Below, piece by piece: positions 7,984 through 14,902 of a DNA stretch of 44,950 bases. A program made the translations under genes and the position numbers. The stretch is from positions 1 to 44,950 of the forward strand of contig PAAY01000081.1 of assembly GCA_002698985.1 (NCBI GenBank). The letters run 5' to 3'. The first letter of the stretch is position 1. Each line of letters starts with the position of its first letter. Source of the stretch: Saprospirales bacterium. GTDB taxonomy: Bacteria > Bacteroidota > Bacteroidia > Chitinophagales > Saprospiraceae. A model generated the notes under the pieces. That model worked only from the letters and a program-made list of their open reading frames with translations, had not been told where the DNA came from and ran no database searches.

Positions 7984-8190
7984 ACTCGTAACACGTGACA
8001 CGTAACTCCCCGAGTGCTCGGGGCAGGCTGTGACTCATGACGGGCGTGACAAACGTGACAAACGTGACGGGCGTGATGAACGTGACAAACATGATGAGCG
8101 TGACGGGCGTGACAAACGTGGTATAACCCTTATAATCCTCCATAATCCTCCATAATCCTCATAATCCCCATAATCCCCATAATCCCCAAT
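7984..8190 (+). repeat. composite repeat with hairpin, GTGACAAAC 9-mers and CATAATCC units
   Basis: Order on the plus strand: heptamers (CTCGTAACACGTGAC, 7985-8006); the perfect 16-bp palindrome CCCCGAGTGCTCGGGG (8008-8023); the flank CAGGCTGTGACTC; about eight 9-bp units of GTGACAAAC/GTGACGGGC type (8040-8118); then CATAATCCTC/CATAATCCCC units to about 8190. The 9-mers keep their TGA in a single frame, unlike the heptamers. A related element in inverted orientation lies at 10590-10800. Confidence 0.85.
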
Positions 8191-8239
8191 TATCACTTTC
8201 GTTGAGTGCTGTATCTTTCCGGATCAAACCACTGGAAAC

Positions 8240-8998
8240 ATGAAGCACTTAACCCTGACCACCCTTCTTTGTTTGTGTGCAACGCTCCTCCTGGCCCAGA
8301 CTGAAGACGGATATTACCACGGTTCTACTGAGCGGGCCTTTCTGGATATGGTTCCTGAATTCGAACTGGCTTTTCCCGTCGGTGAATTTGCTGCCGACAT
8401 TGACCGGAACGTCCTTGTGGGCAAGGGCATCGGCGTGTATTACCGCTTTGCCCGCCAGCCGGTGGATGTGGGTGTCCGGTTTACCGGATTTACCTACGAC
8501 AAAATGAGGAGGCGCTACCGGGATACCATTGACAACTTCCCGGCGGTGCAAAAAACAAAACATAAGATCTGGCTGCTGCAAGGGGTGGTGCGGTTTGAAC
8601 CGCCATTAAATACCTCCACGATTCTCTTCATGGAGGGGGCTGCCGGCTGGCGGCGCTTCTATTCCAAATCCTTCAGCCGGGAACGAAATTTAATTGACCT
8701 GACCACTGATGAGGATTCGCAGCTTCTCGATCGTTTCGACAGGGTCACCCACAACTCTGACTGGGGTGCAGCCATCAGCACTTCGGTAGGTGCGAAGTTC
8801 ATTCTGGAACAAACCTGGAAAACCGCCCTGGAAATCAAGCTGTGCTACCATTGGGGTGTCAGCGGAGATTTTATGATCAGAAACGACCTCGAGGAAATTC
8901 AGGACGACCCTTTTGAAAACCTGGAAGAACGCCATGCACCCCTCACCATGTTTTCTTTGAAAATCGGCCTTTCCTTCCTGGGGTATAGTGGGGCATAG
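8240..8998 (+). CDS. exported protein, probable outer-membrane beta-barrel
   Basis: A 252-residue protein with a clear signal peptide (residues 1-19, ending LLLAQ). The mature part alternates short amphipathic beta segments (YYRFARQPVDVGVRFTGFTY, WLLQGVVRFEP, LFMEGAAGWRRFY, ALEIKLCYHWGVSG, LTMFSLKIGLSFLGY) and ends in a hydrophobic/aromatic strand. This resembles small Bacteroidota outer-membrane barrels, but I recognise no specific family. A TATCTTTC box (8212-8219), close to TAnnTTTG, lies 20 bp upstream. Its stop codon (8996-8998) is the first unit of a heptamer array with sense stops at 9003, 9010, 9017, 9024 and 9031. Confidence 0.6.
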   Translation: MKHLTLTTLLCLCATLLLAQTEDGYYHGSTERAFLDMVPEFELAFPVGEFAADIDRNVLVGKGIGVYYRFARQPVDVGVRFTGFTYDKMRRRYRDTIDNFPAVQKTKHKIWLLQGVVRFEPPLNTSTILFMEGAAGWRRFYSKSFSRERNLIDLTTDEDSQLLDRFDRVTHNSDWGAAISTSVGAKFILEQTWKTALEIKLCYHWGVSGDFMIRNDLEEIQDDPFENLEERHAPLTMFSLKIGLSFLGYSGA

Positions 8999-9173
8999 CT
9001 CGTAACTCGTAACTCGTGACACGTAACTCGTGACGGGTGGGCATAATTCTCAATAATCCCTATAATCCCTATAATCCCTATAATCCCTATAATCCCTATA
9101 ATCCCCCATAATCCCCATAATCCCCATAATCCCCATAATCCTCCATAATCCTCCATAATCCCCATAATCCTCA
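8994..9173 (+). repeat. heptamer stop array followed by CATAATCC array between convergent genes
   Basis: From the native TAG of the barrel gene, sense stops recur at exact 7-bp steps (8996, 9003, 9010, 9017, 9024, 9031) in CGTAACT/CGTGACA units. A C-rich run of ATAATCCCT, ATAATCCCC and ATAATCCTCC units follows, with very few G. The far end supplies the stop codon of the minus-strand gene (9171-9173). Confidence 0.93.
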
Positions 9174-10589
9174 ATACTCAAACTCCAATCTTTCCGTCGG
9201 GAAACCGAAGAGGTATTTCGACTTGATGAGCCTGGCTACTTCGGCGGGTAGTTTATCCTCCCAGCCGGTAAGGCCCTGGCGTATCTGGCTGAGTATTTCG
9301 GGAGAGTAGATGGACAGCACTTCCGGGTTGAAAGTCTCGATGTCCACAATCTGGCGGTTGTCGAGCAGGTGGCGGTAGAGGAAAGTCAGGCCTTCTGGAA
9401 CGGGGAGGTTGGCGGCCGTCATGGGTTCTTCGCTGCCTTCCTGCTGGGTGGGGTAGGTGTAAAGTTTGACATTTTTGACGAAGACCTCACCGAAGGCTGC
9501 CAGCAACCTGCCCTCAACATTCTGGTAATAGGTTTCCGACATGAAATTCAGCAGGCGGTGGGAGCGGAGTACCAGGCCGAGGTTTTGCACTTTGTAGTCG
9601 GCCAGGTAATTGATGAGCTGCTGGTATTTCTCGCAACTGGAAACCACCACGGTATGGCCCAGTGCACCCAGCAAATCGGCACGGGCCAGAAAGTCTTCCT
9701 CGTCGATCTGGCCATCTTCTGAAAGGATGCGCAAGGTCATCTCGGTGAGCAGGTGAATCCGGGAAGGATCTACACCGGGTTCGTGGCGGAACTGCTCGAA
9801 GCCGGTGCGTATCATGTCTGCATCCAGCAGGGTAGGGGGCCTGAAGCTGGCCCGCACCACCATGACATTTTTCTTGTAGAGAAATTCCGAGGCGTGAACG
9901 TTGTTGCCGTTGTGGTCGAACATGGCCACTTCGGTGAGGCCGTTTTTGACCAGCCAAAGGCTGAGGAGGCGGTTGTCCAGGTGGTTGAAATCCGGACCCG
10001 TGAGTCGCACCATGTCGATTTTAACACGGCCCTGGAGGCTGTCCATGAGTGATTGCAACATGACTTCGGGCTGGTCGGCATAGCGGAAGCAGGCATAAAC
10101 CAGGTTGACCCCCAGGATGCCGATGGCCTGCTGCTGGAGCTGGGTGTCGTTGTCCAGCATTTTGACGTGGAGCACCAGGTCGTTGGGGCGGGTGTCGGGT
10201 TTGAGCTGAAAGCGGATGCCCAGCCAGCCATCACCTTTGATGGTGCGCTGGTAATTGAGCGTGGCCACCGTGTCGGCAAAAACGAAGAAGTTGGTGTCAG
10301 GGCGGTTCTGACGCAGACGGCGCTCCATCAGTCCCCACTCGTGGTCAAGCATTTTGTAGAGCCGGCTCTCACAAACATAGCGGCCGCTAGGCTCGGGACC
10401 ATAAATGTCGTCGGAAACGACTTTGTCATAGGCACTCATCGTCTTGGCAATGGTGCCGGCAGCTGCACCAACGGCAAAGAAATTCCGTGCCACCTCCTGA
10501 CCGGCTCCTATCTCCGCCAGGGTGCCGTACAAGCTGGGATCCAGGTTGATCTCAAGTGCTTTCTGTTCTGTTTCGAGGGCTTGACGCAT
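9171..10589 (-). CDS. conserved Bacteroidota protein of unknown function (472 aa)
   Basis: A cytoplasmic-looking protein without signal peptide or membrane segment. The N-terminal block LEINLDPSLYGTLAEIGAGQEVARNFF...AGTIAKTMSAYD (about residues 13-55) is the hallmark of a widely conserved family. From memory its members sometimes carry an unsupported label as nicotinate-nucleotide adenylyltransferase or TonB-dependent receptor. I see neither an HxGH nucleotidyltransferase motif nor barrel features, so I do not adopt those names. The rest mixes alpha/beta segments (VVVSSCEKYQQLINYL near 320-335). The start ATG lies in an A-rich context just after CCTCAAAAA leader units. It stands alone between two repeat blocks. 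Confidence 0.7.
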   Translation of the reverse strand: MRQALETEQKALEINLDPSLYGTLAEIGAGQEVARNFFAVGAAAGTIAKTMSAYDKVVSDDIYGPEPSGRYVCESRLYKMLDHEWGLMERRLRQNRPDTNFFVFADTVATLNYQRTIKGDGWLGIRFQLKPDTRPNDLVLHVKMLDNDTQLQQQAIGILGVNLVYACFRYADQPEVMLQSLMDSLQGRVKIDMVRLTGPDFNHLDNRLLSLWLVKNGLTEVAMFDHNGNNVHASEFLYKKNVMVVRASFRPPTLLDADMIRTGFEQFRHEPGVDPSRIHLLTEMTLRILSEDGQIDEEDFLARADLLGALGHTVVVSSCEKYQQLINYLADYKVQNLGLVLRSHRLLNFMSETYYQNVEGRLLAAFGEVFVKNVKLYTYPTQQEGSEEPMTAANLPVPEGLTFLYRHLLDNRQIVDIETFNPEVLSIYSPEILSQIRQGLTGWEDKLPAEVARLIKSKYLFGFPTERLEFEY

Positions 10590-10800
10590 TTTTTGAGGTT
10601 TTTGTCCCGAGGCAAGCTCGGGATTGAGGTTTTTATGCCTTCGGCGGTTTTTGGGGAATGATATAGGATTATGGGGATTATGAGGATTATGAGGATTATG
10701 AGGATTATGAGGATTATGAGGGATTATTAAGGTTTAGAGTCACGATTCACGAGTCACAGCCTGCCCCGAGTACTCGGGGAGCTACGAGCTACGAGCTACG
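10590..10800 (-). repeat. inverted composite repeat upstream of the 472-aa gene
   Basis: Read on the minus strand towards the gene: GTAGCTC units; the palindrome CCCCGAGTACTCGGGG (10764-10779) with the flank CAGGCTGTGACTC; CGTGAATCGTGACTC; CATAATCCTC units (10664-10735); and AAAACC/CCTCAAAAA leader units. The leader units are split by a second hairpin, TCCCGAG-GCAAG-CTCGGGA (10605-10623). The palindrome plus flank (29 bp) matches 8008-8036 with one mismatch, in opposite orientation. Confidence 0.88.
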
Positions 10801-11270
10801 AAAACAGCTGCAAAGGTCGCAATAATTCAGATTGTGGAAGCAGCTAATTCGTTGCACTTTGTATGCCACGATGGGTTGTGGGGAGCCCCGGAATCTGCAT
10901 TGCGCAGCGAGTGAAAGACATTACGCAGCGAAAAAAAATCGTGTTGTATTTGGAAAATCTCTAATAAATAACCCATATTTGCCCGGTAAGAAGAACTGCG
11001 GCAACAGAGAATTGTGAGGTTGATGAAGATTTTGTGCGGTTTGCCGGATTATTCCAGAAACTCGATTCGATCCCATGAAAATTGACGAACCACTGCTTAC
11101 TCTCCTCACTCCTGTCGTAACCAGTCCCACAACACTATATTTTCCAATGGAACCAAGATTGTTTGTGATTTATCCTGGCGGATGATGATCCGTCCCGGGC
11201 AACATGGGCGTTTCCGGGCGAAAAGTCGTCCGTAGTATTACATATTCCAGAACCGATTAACACTCAACCC
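10801..11270 (+). other. long 5' region of the HYR/dockerin gene
   Basis: This 470-bp stretch has no protein-like open frame; a 61-codon frame at 10832-11017 has no domain character. It contains two direct copies of CATTRCGCAGCGA (10898-10910 and 10919-10931), whose starts are 21 bp apart (two helical turns). A promoter-like pair, TTTG (10949-10952) and CATATTTG (10974-10981), has a 21-bp spacer and one mismatch to the Bacteroidota consensus. If used, it would give a 5' leader of nearly 290 nt. Confidence 0.4.
10949..10981 (+). promoter_or_regulatory. candidate Bacteroidota promoter, HYR/dockerin gene
   Basis: TTTG at 10949-10952 and CATATTTG at 10974-10981 approximate TTTG-N19-TAnnTTTG, with one mismatch and a 21-bp spacer. 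The paired CATTRCGCAGCGA repeats lie just upstream, where an activator could bind. Confidence 0.3.
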
Positions 11271-14200
11271 ATGGAGCGACTGGTTTACACCGAAAGCTGC
11301 AGTTCCTACTGCGCGCCTGACCCTGTAAGAAAAGCCGGAAACACACCGCCGGCAAAACAGACCGAGAACACCTATTCCCTTCACATTGCCGCCATGGTAT
11401 GGCTGGCAGTGTTTGTGTCTCCCATTTTAGTTAAAGGACAATGCTACTCGCTGGAATGCAATCAGGGAGTGGAGCTCAAGCTCGATGAAAATTGCGAAGG
11501 CTCCGTCAATCCCTATTTTATGATTGCGAACAATTGGTCTTGCCAGGGACCTATGGATATGACCTACTTTGACGCCAACGGCGACACCCTGGGCAACACC
11601 GTAAACGGCGATTACATCGGCCAGACCCTCACCGTTCACGTCCGCCACAACTGGACGGGGCTGGAATGCTGGGGCACTGTGGTCGTGAAAGATAAGCGGG
11701 GCCCGCTGATCACCGCACCGGATACGGTGCTGGCCTGCAACGGCGATCCGGGTGTGGCCTCCGTCGGTATGGCAACGGCCGCCGACAACTGCGGTCAGGT
11801 GACCAGCCTGGTGTACCAGGATTCGGTCATAGACTTTGGCTGCGGGTTCAATGGTTTTGAAGGCTATTTCGCACCGGACAACTGGACGGTGTGCCTGACA
11901 GATACAGCTGATGGTGGGGTAGATGTCACTGGAGCTCCTGAAACAGTGCTGGTTGAAGGGGCCAGCAACTCCCCTCTCAGTCTCACGCCGAGGTACGTGA
12001 CGAGATTCAAAATCGTCATTCCTGCCGAGGGTTACGTGAGCTTTGATTGGAGTAGTTTTGGGGGCTCCTCTTTTAATACTGACGCGTTCTACCTCACCAT
12101 CAACAATTGGTGCATACAACTCACCAACGATTCTATCCAAAGCGGCAGCTATACCACCGGAACCCTTCATCCCGGTGATGTACTGTCTTTCGAGCAGTAT
12201 TCCGACGGCAATGCCGATGTCGTGAATACCCTCATCTCCAATTTTCAGTTTCACACCATGGCCTGGAAGGTGGTGCACCGTACCTGGACCGCCACCGATG
12301 AGTACGGCAACAGCCGCAGCCATACCCAGGTCATCACCATCAAGAGGGCCACGGTTGACAATGTGCTTTTCCCCACTGATTTTGACGGAAGTCAGTCGCC
12401 GGCTTTGCCGTGCAATGCCGACAGCAGCCCCGACGCCACCGGCTGGCCCCTCATCGATGAAGACGGTGACCCAGCCACCACCAATGACCAGTATCCTTTC
12501 GGAACGGGGGACTGCCTGCTGGACCTCGACTACAGCGATGAGGCCTTTGCCTTTTGCGAAGGCAATGAGCTGATCTACCGTATCTGGACGGTTTCCGATG
12601 TCTGTTCCGGAACGGTGGTGGTGGACACTCAACACATCCAGTTGCAGGATGTGGAAGCGCCGCTCATCGAATGTCCGCAAATGCCGGTCATCAGCACCGA
12701 TGATTTTTCCTGTTTCGGAACCATCAACCTGCCGCCACCGGCCAGCGTGAGCGATGCTTGCAGCAGCAACGTCGTTGTGGAACCAAACTGGCAGTTCGGC
12801 AGTGGCTTCGGACCCTTTACCGACATCCCTCCGGGAAATTACACCGTGACCTATACCGCCACCGATGCCTGCGGCAACAGCGCCTCCTGCCAGACCCAGG
12901 TTTCCATTCAGGACCTGGTGGCTCCCACCGTCATTTGCGACGAACAAACAGTGGTGTCACTGGCTGGCGATGGTCTGGGCATCGTCTTCGCCGAATCACT
13001 GGACGACGGAACCTGGGACTATTGCTGCATCGATAAATACGAGGTGAAACGAAGCAACGACCCCAACTCCTTTTTTACCGGTCAGCTCTACCTCGATTGC
13101 GACGACCTGGGGCCGGGGCTCATGGTGACCCTCAAAGTGACCGATTGCGCCGGCAATTACGGCACCTGCGATGTGGAGGTCATCGTTGACGACCAGTTGC
13201 CGCCCACCATCACGCCACCTGCCGATCTGACCCTGGATTGCAACGCCGACCTCAGCAACCTCGCGGATTACGGTGAACCCGAGGCCGATGACAATTGCAG
13301 CTTTACCTTGTCGGAATCCGTGGAATACAACGTGACCCCCTGTGGCGAAGGCTTTTTGACGAGAACCTTCACGGCCATCGACCTCAGCGGCAACAGCAGC
13401 ACCGCACAGCAGGTCATTCAGCTCGTCAACCAACAGCCCTGGAACAGCGGTGGCAACCAGATCGCCTGGCCGCCGGACTACAGCCTCTCCGGCTGCGATC
13501 CCGACCTGCAACCCGCAGCCCTGCCCGCGCCTTTTGACCAGCCAATTCTCTTCGGCCTCAACGGCTGTGCACAGGTGAGCGTGGGCTGGACCGATCAAAT
13601 ATTTTGGCTGGCAGAACCCGGCTGCTTTCAGGTGTTGCGCACCTGGAAGGTCATCGACGACTGTCAGTACCAACCCGGCATCAACAACAACGGCATTTGG
13701 GAATACACGCAAAAGATAACCGTGATGGACACGGAAGCCCCGCTGTTCATCGATCCTCCCAGCTTGCTGACTTTCTTCGCCTCCGGCAACGGCTGCACAG
13801 CCGACGTGAACCTGCCCATGTTGCAGACCATTGATTGCGACGAAAATCCGCTGATCAGCGTGGAGGGTGATCTTGGCTCCGGCTTTTTCTTCGAAAACGT
13901 GCCTGTGGGAACCTACCAGATGACCTGCACCGCTACCGATGCCTGTGGCAACATCGCCACGACTGCCATTACCGTTCAGGTCAGCGACGGGGAGGCGCCC
14001 GAGGCACATTGCCTAAATGGCCTCAGCGTGGCACTGAACCCCGATGGGGAAGCCAGCATTTTTGCTTCCATGCTCGATGCCGGCAGCTCGGACAATTGCA
14101 GTGCACCGGCAGCCCTCAGCTTCAGCTTTACCCCCGGCATGGCCACGCCCAGCCTGATGCTGACCTGCGATGACCTCGGACAGCAGATCATCACGCTGTG

Positions 14201-14825
14201 GGTGACGGATGAGGGCGGCAACGAATCCTCTTGCGAAACGGCCATTCTGGTGACAGATCCCAGCGGCAACTGCAATCCCGCACCGCAGGGCCTTACGCTC
14301 GGTGGCAACATCCACACGCCTGCCGGTGCTCCCGTCGGCAATGTGATGGTGTACCTAAGTGCGGCAGGTGTACCTCCAGTGCTCACCGCTCCGGCGGAGG
14401 GTTCCTTCCTCTTCGAAAACCTGGAAGCGGGTGCGGATTATTCCGTAAGCCCCTTGAAAAACACGGCACCACTGAATGGGGTCACCACCTTCGACATTGT
14501 AAAAATCCAACACCACATCCTCGGAACGGATGAGTTCGAACAGCCCTGGCAGTACATCGCTGCCGATGTGAACAACAGCGGCTCCGTCACCATGGCCGAC
14601 ATCATTGCCATTCGCAGCCTGATCCTGTACGAATCCAGCGAATTCCCGAACGGAGTGCCCAGCTGGCAGTTCGTGGCGGCAGATTACCAGTTCCCTGACC
14701 CAACGGCGCCTTTCGGTTTTCCGAAGATCATCAACATGAACGACCTCACGGCCGATTACCTCTTTGCAGATTTCATCGCCATCAAAATGGGCGATGTGAG
14801 CGGGAATGCGGATCCGGATGAGTAA
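11271..14825 (+). CDS. secreted multi-HYR protein with C-terminal dockerin-like module
   Basis: An extracellular or surface protein of 1184 residues. A hydrophobic signal segment lies at about residues 38-56 (HIAAMVWLAVFVSPILVKGQ), preceded by an unusually long polar N-region; Met42 is an alternative start. The body holds several HYR/Ig-like repeats recognisable by TDACGN / TDCAGN / IDLSGN / TDEGGN turns followed by short valine-rich strands, with many paired cysteines. A SdrD-B/CNA-B-like beta domain (LGGNIHTPAGAPVGNVMVYL, near 1010) precedes dockerin-like repeats: FDIVKIQHHIL, then DVNNSGSVTMADIIAIRSLI (Ca-binding DxNxSG loop) and ADFIAIKMGDVSGNA. No T9SS sorting domain follows. A role in adhesion or scaffolding is inferred. 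It is convergent with the FG-GAP lipoprotein gene across a strong terminator. Confidence 0.8.
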   Translation: MERLVYTESCSSYCAPDPVRKAGNTPPAKQTENTYSLHIAAMVWLAVFVSPILVKGQCYSLECNQGVELKLDENCEGSVNPYFMIANNWSCQGPMDMTYFDANGDTLGNTVNGDYIGQTLTVHVRHNWTGLECWGTVVVKDKRGPLITAPDTVLACNGDPGVASVGMATAADNCGQVTSLVYQDSVIDFGCGFNGFEGYFAPDNWTVCLTDTADGGVDVTGAPETVLVEGASNSPLSLTPRYVTRFKIVIPAEGYVSFDWSSFGGSSFNTDAFYLTINNWCIQLTNDSIQSGSYTTGTLHPGDVLSFEQYSDGNADVVNTLISNFQFHTMAWKVVHRTWTATDEYGNSRSHTQVITIKRATVDNVLFPTDFDGSQSPALPCNADSSPDATGWPLIDEDGDPATTNDQYPFGTGDCLLDLDYSDEAFAFCEGNELIYRIWTVSDVCSGTVVVDTQHIQLQDVEAPLIECPQMPVISTDDFSCFGTINLPPPASVSDACSSNVVVEPNWQFGSGFGPFTDIPPGNYTVTYTATDACGNSASCQTQVSIQDLVAPTVICDEQTVVSLAGDGLGIVFAESLDDGTWDYCCIDKYEVKRSNDPNSFFTGQLYLDCDDLGPGLMVTLKVTDCAGNYGTCDVEVIVDDQLPPTITPPADLTLDCNADLSNLADYGEPEADDNCSFTLSESVEYNVTPCGEGFLTRTFTAIDLSGNSSTAQQVIQLVNQQPWNSGGNQIAWPPDYSLSGCDPDLQPAALPAPFDQPILFGLNGCAQVSVGWTDQIFWLAEPGCFQVLRTWKVIDDCQYQPGINNNGIWEYTQKITVMDTEAPLFIDPPSLLTFFASGNGCTADVNLPMLQTIDCDENPLISVEGDLGSGFFFENVPVGTYQMTCTATDACGNIATTAITVQVSDGEAPEAHCLNGLSVALNPDGEASIFASMLDAGSSDNCSAPAALSFSFTPGMATPSLMLTCDDLGQQIITLWVTDEGGNESSCETAILVTDPSGNCNPAPQGLTLGGNIHTPAGAPVGNVMVYLSAAGVPPVLTAPAEGSFLFENLEAGADYSVSPLKNTAPLNGVTTFDIVKIQHHILGTDEFEQPWQYIAADVNNSGSVTMADIIAIRSLILYESSEFPNGVPSWQFVAADYQFPDPTAPFGFPKIINMNDLTADYLFADFIAIKMGDVSGNADPDE

Positions 14826-14847
14826 GGGGAAGAACTACTCATTTGCC

Positions 14848-14902
14848 AAGTAAAAATTTGCGATCAGGGCCGAAAAACGGTACTGATCGCAAATTTTTAC
14901 TT
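14848..14902. terminator. bidirectional stem-loop terminator between convergent genes
   Basis: A 20-bp perfect stem (14848-14867 with 14883-14902) around a 15-nt loop, with a run of five A on one arm and five T on the other, so each transcript has a U-tract near the 3' end. The right arm covers the stop codon of the minus-strand FG-GAP gene (14897-14899). No stop-codon array is present at this junction. Confidence 0.9.

Noticed and set aside
8899-9174. Minus-strand open frame of Gly-Leu-Trp and Ile-Ile-Gly repeats
   Set aside because: Translation of the CATAATCC array in antisense; no protein character.
10832-11017. 61-codon plus-strand open frame upstream of the HYR gene
   Set aside because: No domain, signal or conservation cue; overlaps the direct repeats and promoter-like elements.
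11427-12947. 506-codon minus-strand open frame inside the HYR gene
   Set aside because: Shadow of a GC-rich coding frame; the plus-strand frame has domains and codon structure. The same applies to 3402-4472 (-), 6579-7901 (-), 16898-17722 (+), 27662-28522 (+) and 30301-31566 (+).
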